7,870 nucleotides of DNA from Betaproteobacteria bacterium RBG_16_58_11 (GCA_001770235.1 MEQN01000068.1:7057-14926); one strand, 5' to 3'; shown: positions 1 through 5,912, counted from the stretch's first letter. The notes: generated by a model not told the origin, from the sequence alone. Program-made: numbers and translations.

Positions 1-303
1 CATCAGCATCACGCCGGCGAACGCGAGCAAGGAAGGCACCAAGCGCGGCCACCATTCGTTGACGCCGAATACGGCCCAGCCTGTATGGATCAGCCAGAAT
101 AACAGCGGCGGTTTGTGGCTATATGGTTCGCCATTCAGATAAGGCACCAGAAAATCACCGCGATGCCACATCTCCCATGCCACCGCGAGGTAGCGCGTCT
201 CATCCACCGGCCACAGCGGGCGCAGGAAGAGCGCGGCGAGCGCGAGCGCGGCCCAGGCGAGTAATAGGGCGATGAGGTAGCGGTCTTGTTTAGAGGAAAG
301 CAT
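1..303 (-). CDS. GT39 (ArnT/PMT-like) membrane glycosyltransferase, N-terminal part
   Basis: This is the first 101 codons of a gene that runs off the left edge. The ATG at 303-301 opens a short cytoplasmic tail (MLSSKQDRY) and a transmembrane helix at about residues 9-28. A periplasmic loop follows with PVDETRYLAVAWEM (32-45), then HRGDFLVPYLNGEPYSHKPP (47-66), then a second hydrophobic segment. The acidic pair D34-E35 after the first helix and the GD...P.LNG..Y..KPPL pattern are typical of ArnT-like enzymes, which move a sugar from a polyprenyl-phosphate carrier to lipid A or another envelope acceptor. The KPP segment is preceded by Ser-His where ArnT usually has Phe-Glu, so the substrate need not be aminoarabinose. 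It lies on the same strand as the GT2 and TVP38 genes, which fits one lipid-linked sugar pathway. A weak GGTGA ribosome-binding site lies at the edge of the upstream repeat arm. Family call is firm; substrate is unknown. Confidence 0.85.
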   Translation of the reverse strand, partial: MLSSKQDRYLIALLLAWAALALAALFLRPLWPVDETRYLAVAWEMWHRGDFLVPYLNGEPYSHKPPLLFWLIHTGWAVFGVNEWWPRLVPSLLAFAGVMLM

Positions 304-315
304 AAAATCATTCAC

Positions 316-583
316 CGCAAAGGACGCGAAGGCATGCAAAGTAATTCAAAAAGGTTCCTGATTAGCCACGAAGTTCAGCAAGTTGTAGCCCACCCTGTTG
401 TTCCCTCCTATATCTATCACACCCATCAGGACAGCGGGCCCGTGTAGCGCCGGCTTCCAGCCGGCATGCAAGCAGGATGCTTGCGCTACAAAACCCGGCT
501 CAGTCCTTCCACAAGGGGCGGGAGCTGCTGAACTTGGCTAATCAGGAAAAGGTTTTCCTTCGCGTACCTTCGCGTCCTTTGCG
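316..583. repeat. 268-bp imperfect inverted repeat with tandem-unit ends (MITE-like)
   Basis: The ends are an exact 17-nt inverted match: CGCAAAGGACGCGAAGG at 316-332 and its complement at 567-583. Each end is built from YGCRAAGG-type units at about 9-bp spacing, three per arm. Further in, TTCCTGATTAGCCA at 355-368 is matched exactly inverted at 535-548. AAGTTCAGCA at 371-380 is matched inverted at 526-535, with a 3-nt indel between these blocks. The arms are thus about 60-65 nt long and enclose a REP/BIME-like palindrome. The right end lies one base from the stop codon of the TVP38 gene and the left end 12 bases from the GT39 start. No open reading frame of note and no convincing target-site duplication is seen. 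It fills the whole spacer between the two genes. It could be a non-autonomous element, a transcript-end structure, or both. Confidence 0.8.
444..489. repeat. REP/BIME-like double palindrome with GTAG heads
   Basis: Two 26-nt units face each other and share the central ATGC region. Each begins GTAGCGC, one at 444 on the plus strand and one at 489 on the minus strand. The first forms stem GCCGGCT/AGCCGGC (449-455 with 459-465, loop TCC). The second forms GCAAGCA/TGCTTGC (468-474 with 478-484, loop GGA). GTAGC at 444-448 also pairs with GCTAC at 485-489, giving a possible three-way junction. A GTAG head followed by a palindrome is the hallmark of REP sequences mobilised by REP-associated tyrosine transposases (RAYT), and paired inverted REPs form a BIME. 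No RAYT gene lies in the window, so the assignment rests on structure alone. Confidence 0.7.
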
Positions 584-584
584 T

Positions 585-1286
585 TTAATTGTCTTTCAAA
601 GCTTGAGGATCCAACTCCGCATCCACTTCCGCGCCCAAGGTATGGCCGTGGCGGTATTTGCGATACAGCCACACACCGATCACGCCTGACACCAGAAACA
701 GCAGCACCGCCAGCCCGATGCGCAGCGCCGGATCGACGTTGACGCCGCTGCCGACCAGGGCAAACACCAGGGTCTGCGGAATATAGCCCATTAAGGAACC
801 CAGAAAAAACGGCAAGGCGCGCACGCTGGTCACGCCGGCCGCCAGGTTGGTGGCCAAGTTGTTGCCGACCGGCAGCAGGCGGATCAGCAAGGTCATGGCA
901 AACGGGCTCCAACTGAGAAAATCATCGATACGCTGAATGCGCGCACCGAAGCGCGCCGCGATGAAATGCCGCCCGATCCAGCGCGCGTAGAAAAAAGAAA
1001 CGATGCAGCCCGCAATCACCGCGGCCAGGGTCAGCATTGTCCCGAGCACAAAACCAAACGCATAGCCGCCGAGGAAACTGATGATCTGGCGCGGCATGGC
1101 CAGCGCGGCGGCGAGCGCCCCCACGCCGACAAACAGCAACTCGCCGGAGAGGCCCTTGCCGCGAATCTCGGTGTCGATCCATGCTTGGTTGATGCTGGCG
1201 CCGAAATGGGTGGCTTCGAGCACATAGCCCAGGGCAACGAGCGATGCGATGAAAATCAAGCCGCGCAGAATGGCGCGCGCCTGCAT
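585..1286 (-). CDS. TVP38/TMEM64 family (VTT domain) inner-membrane protein
   Basis: The 233-residue integral membrane protein belongs to the TVP38/TMEM64 branch of the DedA/VTT superfamily, whose members are linked to lipid scrambling or transport across membranes. Visible features are an N-terminal helix (about 8-24) and a second hydrophobic stretch (50-66). The conserved re-entrant segment with FLGGYAFGFVLG (71-82) continues into a helix ending in YARWIGR (100-106). RLLPVGNNLATNLAAGV (136-152), GYIPQTLVFALVGSG (167-181) and a last helix (188-208) follow, then a polar tail. The start is the ATG at 1286, because it overlaps the stop of the upstream glycosyltransferase by one base (TGATG), indicating translational coupling. 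A longer start at 1370 would run far into that gene with an unrelated arginine-rich leader. Context suggests a role with lipid-linked sugar or phospholipid handling, but the transported species is not known. Confidence 0.9.
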   Translation of the reverse strand: MQARAILRGLIFIASLVALGYVLEATHFGASINQAWIDTEIRGKGLSGELLFVGVGALAAALAMPRQIISFLGGYAFGFVLGTMLTLAAVIAGCIVSFFYARWIGRHFIAARFGARIQRIDDFLSWSPFAMTLLIRLLPVGNNLATNLAAGVTSVRALPFFLGSLMGYIPQTLVFALVGSGVNVDPALRIGLAVLLFLVSGVIGVWLYRKYRHGHTLGAEVDAELDPQALKDN

Positions 1287-2011
1287 CAGCGCGAGACCTC
1301 GCTCACTTCTTGGCGCTGCATGCGGCGTTGCAGCCACATCACGCCGAAGATATCGACGATGCCGACCCACAGCCGGTTATGCAAGCCGTAATTGGAAACC
1401 CCACGCGTGCGCGGTCGGTGATTGACCTCGACCGAGATGGTTGCGCCGCCGTTGCGCCGCACCAGCGCGGGCAGGAAGCGATGCATGTGATTAAAGAAGG
1501 GCAATTGCAAATACACCGCGCGCGGGATGAGCTTGAGGCCGCAGCCGGTATCGGGGGTCGCGTCGCCCAGCATGCGCGAGCGCACGCCGTTGGCGATGCG
1601 CGAAGACAGGCGCTTCAACCAGGTATCTTTGCGTTGCTTGCGCCAGCCGGCGATGAGTTGCAGATTCTTCGGCTGCGCCGGATCGCGCGCGACCGCGAGC
1701 AAATTCGGAATGTCGGCCGGATCGTTTTGCCCGTCGCCGTCGAGCGTGGCGATCCATTCGCCCAGCGCCGCACGCACGCCGCTCATCACCGCCGCGCTTT
1801 GGCCGCAGCTTTGCGCATGGGTCAGCACGCGCAGCCGGGGGAATTCGCGCATCGCCTCCCGCAAGATCGAAGGCGTGCGATCGGTGCTGCCATCGTCGAT
1901 ATAGATCACCTCGTATTCGCTCCGACCTTCGAGCGCGGCGCGAATCTCGGTCAGCAGCGGCAGAATGTTTTCCTGCTCATTTTTTACCGGGACGATGACG
2001 GATAATTCCAT
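1286..2011 (-). CDS. Family 2 glycosyltransferase, polyprenyl-phosphate sugar synthase type
   Basis: The 241-residue GT-A fold glycosyltransferase resembles dolichol-phosphate mannose synthase and ArnC, which transfer a sugar from a nucleotide donor to a polyprenyl phosphate at the inner membrane. It opens with ELSVIVPVKNEQENI (2-16). The nucleotide-binding YIDDGSTDRT lies at 37-46 and the metal-binding DGDGQNDP at 91-98. AGWRKQRKDT (121-130), DTGCGLKLIPR (154-164) and HMHRFLPALV (175-184) follow, then HRPRTRGVSNYG (198-209). Only one hydrophobic stretch is visible near the end (214-227), so it lacks the two-helix membrane anchor of longer ArnC-like proteins. The downstream gene overlaps its stop codon by one base. 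GT2, TVP38 and GT39 genes in a row fit loading, movement and final transfer of a lipid-linked sugar. The ribosome-binding site is weak (GGA about 7 nt upstream). The sugar is unknown. Confidence 0.92.
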   Translation of the reverse strand: MELSVIVPVKNEQENILPLLTEIRAALEGRSEYEVIYIDDGSTDRTPSILREAMREFPRLRVLTHAQSCGQSAAVMSGVRAALGEWIATLDGDGQNDPADIPNLLAVARDPAQPKNLQLIAGWRKQRKDTWLKRLSSRIANGVRSRMLGDATPDTGCGLKLIPRAVYLQLPFFNHMHRFLPALVRRNGGATISVEVNHRPRTRGVSNYGLHNRLWVGIVDIFGVMWLQRRMQRQEVSEVSR

Positions 2012-2035
2012 GATTTATTCCATTACCATTTATCT

Positions 2036-2157
2036 CCCTCTCCCGCAGGGCGGGAGAGGGTTGGGGAGAGGGTGGGCAAAAATCTCACACAAACTGAATT
2101 AGCCATGCTTGATTTAAACCCCTCTCCCTAACCCTCTCCCCGCAAACAGGGAGAGGG
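2036..2157. repeat. Intergenic inverted repeat of CCCTCTCCC units
   Basis: Left hairpin: CCCTCTCCCGC (2036-2046) pairs with GCGGGAGAGGG (2050-2060), an uninterrupted 11-bp stem with loop AGG. Right hairpin: CCCTCTCCC (2132-2140) pairs with GGGAGAGGG (2149-2157), with an 8-nt loop. The inner arms at about 2050-2076 and 2118-2143 are also near-perfect inverted copies of each other, each with two CCCTCTCCC units at 11-bp spacing joined by AA or TA. The 41 bases between (2077-2117) are AT-rich with nothing recognisable. The element fills the spacer between the TRAP-binding-protein stop and the GT2 start. On the minus strand the right hairpin directly follows the stop codon but lacks a U-run. CCCTCTCCC/AACCCTCTCCC repeats occur dispersed between genes in many proteobacterial genomes (from memory). 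Confidence 0.75.
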
Positions 2158-2170
2158 AATTAATTGAAGA

Positions 2171-3256
2171 TTACTTGACGTGGTTGAAGGTGAAGTTGGC
2201 GTAGCTGGCCTCGGCCACGCGGAACCATTGGAACTGATCGTTGCGGAAGCGCGCCCAGGGTTCATAAATCTTTTTGAATGCAGGATTCTTTGCCGCCTCT
2301 TCGCGATAGATTTCATCCGCCACCTTGAGCGCGGCCTGCATCATATCTTGCGGAAACGCATGCAACTTCGCGCCGCCCTTCAGCAGACGCCCGAGCGCGG
2401 CGGGATTTTTCGCGTCGTATTCGGCCAGCATGTGCAGGTTGGCTTCCGCCGCCGCCACGTCGAACGCCTCGCGGTATTGCGCCGGCAATTTTTCCCATTC
2501 TTTGGCGTTGATGAGAAAAGACAGATTCGGTCCGCCCTCCCACCAACCGGGGTAGTAATAATGCTTGGCTACTTTGTAAAAGCCCAGCTTCTCGTCGTCG
2601 TACGGGCCGACCCATTCGGCGGCGTCCAATGTGCCTTTTTCCAAGGCGGGGTAAATGTCCGCGCCCGCCAGCGTTTGCGTCACCACCCCCAGGCGCGACA
2701 TGATTTCGCCGCCGATGCCGGGAATGCGCATCTTCAGCCCTTTCAGGTCGGCGAGGCTTTTGATCTCCTTGCGAAACCAGCCGCCCATCTGCGTGCCGGT
2801 GTTGCCGCCGGGAAAATTCATGATGCCGTATTGCTTGTATAAATCGCGCGTCAAGGCCAAGCCACCGCCATAATAAAACCAGGCGTTCTGCTGGCGCGCG
2901 GTGAGGCCGAACGGCATCGCGGTATCGAACACGAAGGCTTTGTTCTTGCCGGCATAGTAGTAGCTCGCGGTGTGGCCGCATTCCACCGTGCCTTGACTCA
3001 CCGCATCCAACACTTGCAGCCCCGGCACGAGTTCACCGCCGGCGAAGACACGAATCTGAAATTTATTGTTGGTGAGCGCGGCGACGCGCTTGGCCAGCAA
3101 CTCGGCTGCGCCGTAGATGGTGTCGAGGCTTTTGGGGAAGCTGGAAGCGAGCCGCCATTTGATTTCCGGCTCGGTGGCGGCGACGGCTGGCGTAACCAGG
3201 GTCGCGCCAGCCGCCAAGCCGGCGCCGGCACGCTTTAAAAAGCTGCGACGTTGCAT
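2171..3256 (-). CDS. TRAP transporter solute-binding protein, DctP/TakP-like, Tat-exported
   Basis: The 361-residue periplasmic binding protein belongs to the DctP family of tripartite (TRAP) carboxylate transporters. It has a twin-arginine signal, RRSFLKR at 3-9, a hydrophobic stretch and probable cleavage after AVA at 26. The mature part starts near EPEIKWRLASSFPKS. GLKMRIPG (173-180) carries the family's substrate-binding arginine (R177). AAEWVGPYDD (212-221) and YYYPGWWEGG (233-242) resemble the 2-oxoacid-binding TakP group, in which Gln, Glu and Trp residues in equivalent regions hold a metal ion and a carboxylate. Substrate is therefore probably a small 2-oxo or hydroxy acid; this is inference. 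The start at 3256 is chosen because GGAGGG lies 7 bases upstream and it gives a Tat leader at the N-terminus. It lies 28 bases after pmbA. No DctQ or DctM membrane genes are in the window. Confidence 0.92.
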   Translation of the reverse strand: MQRRSFLKRAGAGLAAGATLVTPAVAATEPEIKWRLASSFPKSLDTIYGAAELLAKRVAALTNNKFQIRVFAGGELVPGLQVLDAVSQGTVECGHTASYYYAGKNKAFVFDTAMPFGLTARQQNAWFYYGGGLALTRDLYKQYGIMNFPGGNTGTQMGGWFRKEIKSLADLKGLKMRIPGIGGEIMSRLGVVTQTLAGADIYPALEKGTLDAAEWVGPYDDEKLGFYKVAKHYYYPGWWEGGPNLSFLINAKEWEKLPAQYREAFDVAAAEANLHMLAEYDAKNPAALGRLLKGGAKLHAFPQDMMQAALKVADEIYREEAAKNPAFKKIYEPWARFRNDQFQWFRVAEASYANFTFNHVK

Positions 3257-3263
3257 TATTTTT

Positions 3264-3269
3264 CCCTCC
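3264..3269 (-). promoter_or_regulatory. Ribosome-binding site GGAGGG fixing the TRAP-binding-protein start
   Basis: Read on the minus strand, GGAGGG ends 7 bases before the ATG at 3256. It is the clearest Shine-Dalgarno sequence in the window. It argues against the longer in-frame ATG at 3298, which would lie inside the end of pmbA and bury the Tat signal behind 14 polar residues. Confidence 0.8.
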
Positions 3270-3284
3270 GCGCCATCACTCGAC

Positions 3285-4637
3285 TTATTCGCCGGCAATG
3301 GTCATATTCTCAATCAGAATTGACCCGGTCTGGCGCGCACCGCGCACCACGACGTCATTGCCCACTGCGACAATCTGTTTAAACATTTCCTTCAAATTGC
3401 CGGCGATGGTGATCTCTTCCACCGGGTATTGAATCTCGCCGTACTCCACCCAGTATCCCGCCGCGCCGCGCGAATAGTCGCCGGTGATCGGATTCACGCC
3501 TTGGCCGAGCAGTTCGGTGACCACCAGGCCGCGTTCCATTTTTCTGAGCAGCGCGGGAAAATCGAGTTCGCTGGTTTCAATAATTAAATTATGGTTGCCG
3601 CCGGCATTGCCGGTGGTCTGCATGCCGAGCTTGCGCGCCGAATAGCTGGAGAGAAAATAGCCTTGCAGCACCCCATCCTTGACCACCGCGCGATCGGTGG
3701 TGGCCACACCTTCGTTATCGAACGGCGCGCTGCCCAAGCCTTGCTTCAGATGCGCCCGCTCGACGATCTGAATGAAAGGCGCGAAGACTTGCGTGCCCAG
3801 GCTATCGAGCAGAAACGAACTCTTGCGATATAAACTGCCGCCGCTCACCGCCGAAACGAAGCTCCCCAGCAAGCCCGCGGCAATGGAAGCTTCGAACAGC
3901 ACCGGCGCCTGCATGGTCTTGAGCTTCTTCGCATCCAAGCGGCGCAGCGTGCGCTCGCCCGTGATACGGCCCACCGTTTCTGCGCTCTCCAAGGCGCTGG
4001 CCTGCCGCGCCGTGGTGTACCAGTAGTCGCGCTGCATGCCGGCCTCCGACTCGGCGATCACCGCGCACGAAATGCTGTGGCGCGAGGTGGGGTAGCCGGC
4101 GATAAACCCCAGGCTGTTGCCGTAAACGAAAATCGATTCCTGGGTGGAAACGGAGCCGCCCTCGGAATTATTGATGCGCGCATCGACGCCAAGTGCTGAG
4201 GCTTCGCAGGTTTGCGCCAACTCGATGGCCTGCTCCACTGGCAGATCCCAGGGGTGGTACAAATCGAGATCGGGGATGTCGCGCGCCAGCCGATCGGCTT
4301 CCGGCAGGCCGGCGAATTCATCCTCGGCGGTGTATTTGGCGATAGTGAGCGCTTTCGCCACGGTATCGCGGATCGCGTCGGCGGACAGATCCGAGGTGCT
4401 GGCTTGGCCGCGCTTCTGGCCGAAATAGCAGGTAACGCCCAAGCCTTTGTCGCGGTTGTATTCGATGGTCTCGACTTGATTCAGGCGCACCGTCACATTT
4501 TGCCCGAAGCCTTGGTTCACCTCCGCCTCGCACGCGGTCGCGCCGGCGGCTTTAGCTTGGGTCAAGAGGTCTTGCGTGATTTGCTGGAGCTGGTCGATCG
4601 AGTAGGAAAAACGGCTGGGTTCCACGAATGTCGTCAA
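3285..4637 (-). CDS. pmbA: PmbA/TldE, partner subunit of the TldD/TldE protease
   Basis: The 450-residue protein matches the length of E. coli PmbA (TldE), which pairs with the metalloprotease TldD. That complex is known for maturing microcin B17 and degrading the CcdA antitoxin. Recognisable blocks are NQVETIEYNRDKGLGVTCYFG (53-73), STSDLSADAIRDTV (80-93), PDLDLYHPW (122-130), SEGGSVSTQ (158-166), GGSLYRKSSFLLDSLG (266-281), APFDNEGVATTDR (304-316), SSYSARKLGMQTTGNAGGNHN (330-350) and the C-terminal GQGVNPITGDYSRGAAGYWVEYGEIQYPVEEITIAGNL (378-415). It has no HExxxH motif, as expected, since the zinc site is in TldD; tldD is not in the window. The frame has no ATG near the N-terminus. TTG at 4637 gives the family length and GTG at 4625 is the alternative. 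It diverges from darP, as in E. coli (yjgA/pmbA). Confidence 0.95.
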   Translation of the reverse strand: MTTFVEPSRFSYSIDQLQQITQDLLTQAKAAGATACEAEVNQGFGQNVTVRLNQVETIEYNRDKGLGVTCYFGQKRGQASTSDLSADAIRDTVAKALTIAKYTAEDEFAGLPEADRLARDIPDLDLYHPWDLPVEQAIELAQTCEASALGVDARINNSEGGSVSTQESIFVYGNSLGFIAGYPTSRHSISCAVIAESEAGMQRDYWYTTARQASALESAETVGRITGERTLRRLDAKKLKTMQAPVLFEASIAAGLLGSFVSAVSGGSLYRKSSFLLDSLGTQVFAPFIQIVERAHLKQGLGSAPFDNEGVATTDRAVVKDGVLQGYFLSSYSARKLGMQTTGNAGGNHNLIIETSELDFPALLRKMERGLVVTELLGQGVNPITGDYSRGAAGYWVEYGEIQYPVEEITIAGNLKEMFKQIVAVGNDVVVRGARQTGSILIENMTIAGE

Positions 4638-4660
4638 AGGCCAAGTTGGGGAAAGCGGTT

Positions 4661-4669
4661 ATCATAGCA
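4661..4669 (-). promoter_or_regulatory. Extended -10 element (TGC-TATGAT) for pmbA
   Basis: On the minus strand TATGAT (4666-4661) is preceded by TGC, an extended -10. The -35 region is poor (TTCGCC at a 17-bp spacer), which extended -10 promoters tolerate. Transcription would begin near 4654, leaving a leader of only about 17 bases before the TTG start. On the plus strand the same bases read TATCAT (4660-4665) and could serve darP, giving a leader of about 24 bases, but no -35 is visible for that direction. Confidence 0.5.
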
Positions 4670-4695
4670 ATTTTAGCCCGCCCGGCGAAATCCGC

Positions 4696-5235
4696 ATGTC
4701 CGCATCGACCCCCTTAGAAGACGGCGAAGAAGAAGTCAGCAAATCCCAGCGCAAGCGCGACATGACAGCCTTGCAAAAGCTGGGCGCGACCCTGGTCGCG
4801 CTTAAATCCAGCCAGATCGAGCAACTCAACCTGCCCGAAGCCTTGCTCGATGCGGTCATGGAAGCCAAACGCCTGACCAAAAACGAAGCCATCCGGCGCC
4901 AAATGCAATTTATCGGGCGCGTCATGCGCAGCGTGGACGCGGCGCCGATCCAAGCGCAGATCGACGCCTGGAACGGCGTGAACGATCAGGAAACCGCCAA
5001 GCAGCATCAGCTCGAGCGCTGGCGCGATCGTTTAGTCGAGGATGACACCGCGCTGGCGGAATTCATCGCGCAATTTCCCGCCTGCGATGCCCAGCCATTG
5101 CGCGCGCTGATCCGCAACACGCGCAAGGAGCGCGCGCTGAATAAGCCCCTGGCGAATTATCGCGCGCTGTTCCGCATGTTGCGCGAGATCATGCAAAGCG
5201 CGCCGCCCGCGGACGACCGGGGCCAGCCTCAATGA
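4696..5235 (+). CDS. darP: Ribosome biogenesis factor DarP (YjgA, DUF615)
   Basis: The 179-residue protein belongs to the DUF615/YjgA family. Members bind late 50S ribosomal precursors and assist large-subunit assembly (DarP in E. coli). It is all-helical and highly charged. The acidic start PLEDGEEEVSKSQRKRD (6-22) leads into TALQKLGATLVAL (24-36). RRQMQFIGRVMRSVD (67-81) is the family core block. LERWRDRLVEDD (106-117), LRALIRNTRKE (135-145) and KPLANYRALFRMLREI (150-165) follow. Length agrees with the family (about 170-185). There is no clear Shine-Dalgarno sequence before the ATG. It is divergent to pmbA across a 58-base gap and overlaps mogA at the other end by four bases, so it is the first gene of a two-gene operon. 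Confidence 0.95.
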   Translation: MSASTPLEDGEEEVSKSQRKRDMTALQKLGATLVALKSSQIEQLNLPEALLDAVMEAKRLTKNEAIRRQMQFIGRVMRSVDAAPIQAQIDAWNGVNDQETAKQHQLERWRDRLVEDDTALAEFIAQFPACDAQPLRALIRNTRKERALNKPLANYRALFRMLREIMQSAPPADDRGQPQ

Positions 5236-5789
5236 CACAGGAATTGATTGTCGGCCTGGTCAGCGTGAGCGATCGCGCCAGCCTGGGCATCTACGAAGAT
5301 AAGGGTCTACCCGCCTTGCAGGAATGGCTCGCCGCCACCCTTCAGTCTCCCTGGCATGCCGAAACACGGCTCATCCCTGACGAGCGGCCGCTCATCGAGC
5401 AAACCTTGATCGACCTGGTGGATGTAGTTCACTGTAATTTGATCCTGACCACCGGCGGCACCGGCCCGGCGCCGCGCGATGTCACGCCGGATGCGACCGT
5501 CGCCATCGCGGAGCGCGTACTGGATGGCTTCGGCGAGCAAATGCGCGCGGTGAGCTTGAAATATGTGCCGACCGCGATCCTCTCGCGACAAGTCGGGGTA
5601 ACGCGGGGCAAGTGCTTGATTTTGAATTTGCCCGGACAGCCGAAAGCCATCAAGGAAACATTGGATGGGGTGTTCGCGGCGGTGCCTTACTGCATCGACC
5701 TGCTGGGCGGGCCCTATATCGAAACCCGCGCGGAAGTATTGAAGGCATTTCGGCCCAAGTCGGCGCAAAAACCGGCCTCCGAGGCTTGA
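5232..5789 (+). CDS. mogA: Molybdopterin adenylyltransferase MogA
   Basis: The 185-residue enzyme adenylylates molybdopterin with ATP in the step before molybdate insertion, a cytoplasmic reaction of molybdenum cofactor synthesis. The MoCF-binding fold is clear: IVGLVSVSDRAS (6-17), TRLIPDE (45-51), TTGGTGPAPRDVTPDAT (73-89), GFGEQMR (99-105), TAILSRQVGV (114-123), NLPGQPKAIKETL (132-144) and the C-terminal PYCIDLLGGPYIET (152-165). D50 and D83 correspond to the two aspartates important in E. coli MogA (D49, D82). Compared with E. coli from memory, a loop of about 12 residues is missing after KETLDG (141-146), where the chain goes straight to VFAAVPYC. The start ATG overlaps the darP stop as ATGA, indicating translational coupling. 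No other molybdenum cofactor gene is present. Confidence 0.96.
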   Translation: MTQELIVGLVSVSDRASLGIYEDKGLPALQEWLAATLQSPWHAETRLIPDERPLIEQTLIDLVDVVHCNLILTTGGTGPAPRDVTPDATVAIAERVLDGFGEQMRAVSLKYVPTAILSRQVGVTRGKCLILNLPGQPKAIKETLDGVFAAVPYCIDLLGGPYIETRAEVLKAFRPKSAQKPASEA

Positions 5790-5808
5790 ATCCTCGATTT
5801 TCAGGTCT

Positions 5809-5826
5809 AATGCTTTAAGCATTTTT
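5809..5826 (+). terminator. Weak hairpin plus T-run after mogA
   Basis: AATGC (5809-5813) pairs with GCATT (5819-5823) around a TTTAA loop, and TTT follows to 5826. It sits 20 bases after the mogA stop and before the promoter of the next gene, where a terminator is expected. The stem is short and AT-rich, so efficiency is doubtful. Confidence 0.4.
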
Positions 5827-5841
5827 ATCAGGCCGCTGCTC

Positions 5842-5870
5842 TTGCTTAGGCACGCCCCTTGCTTTAATAT
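5842..5870 (+). promoter_or_regulatory. Possible sigma-70 promoter for the 543-residue protein
   Basis: TTGCTT (5842-5847) and TAATAT (5865-5870) are separated by exactly 17 bases. The -35 matches consensus at 3 of 6 positions and the -10 at 4 of 6. The start of transcription would fall near 5877, giving a leader of about 35 bases before the ATG at 5913. There is no strong Shine-Dalgarno sequence in this leader. The match is modest and could be chance in an AT-rich spacer. Confidence 0.4.
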
Positions 5871-5912
5871 TCGTCAACATTACGACAATTTCATAATTCT
5901 CCTGGTGCGACC

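Noticed and set aside
316..583. CRISPR array as an explanation for the short repeats
   Set aside because: Units are 8-9 bp, lie directly next to each other and are inverted between arms; there are no direct repeats of 20-40 bp with unique spacers.
304..584. Target-site duplication flanking the MITE-like repeat
   Set aside because: The bases outside the two ends (ending TTCAC before 316 and starting TTTAATTG at 584) do not match, so insertion by a classical transposase is not supported.
477..689. 70-codon plus-strand frame across the inverted repeat and the end of the TVP38 gene
   Set aside because: It begins inside the REP palindrome, runs antisense into a real gene and has no ribosome-binding site or recognisable domain.
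1287..1370. Longer start for the TVP38 protein at 1370
   Set aside because: It would add 28 Arg/Ala-rich residues encoded within the GT2 gene. The start at 1286 gives a membrane helix near the N-terminus and a coupled TGATG overlap.
1310..2005. 231-codon open frame on the plus strand opposite the GT2 gene
   Set aside because: It mirrors a clear glycosyltransferase with intact catalytic motifs. Its translation is Arg/Ala/His-rich with no recognisable domain, as expected for an antisense frame in GC-rich DNA.
2180..2842. 220-codon plus-strand frame opposite the TRAP binding protein
   Set aside because: Antisense shadow; the minus-strand protein has a Tat signal, family motifs and a strong ribosome-binding site.
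3257..3298. Longer start for the TRAP binding protein at 3298
   Set aside because: It overlaps the end of pmbA and displaces the Tat signal from the N-terminus; GGAGGG fits the start at 3256.
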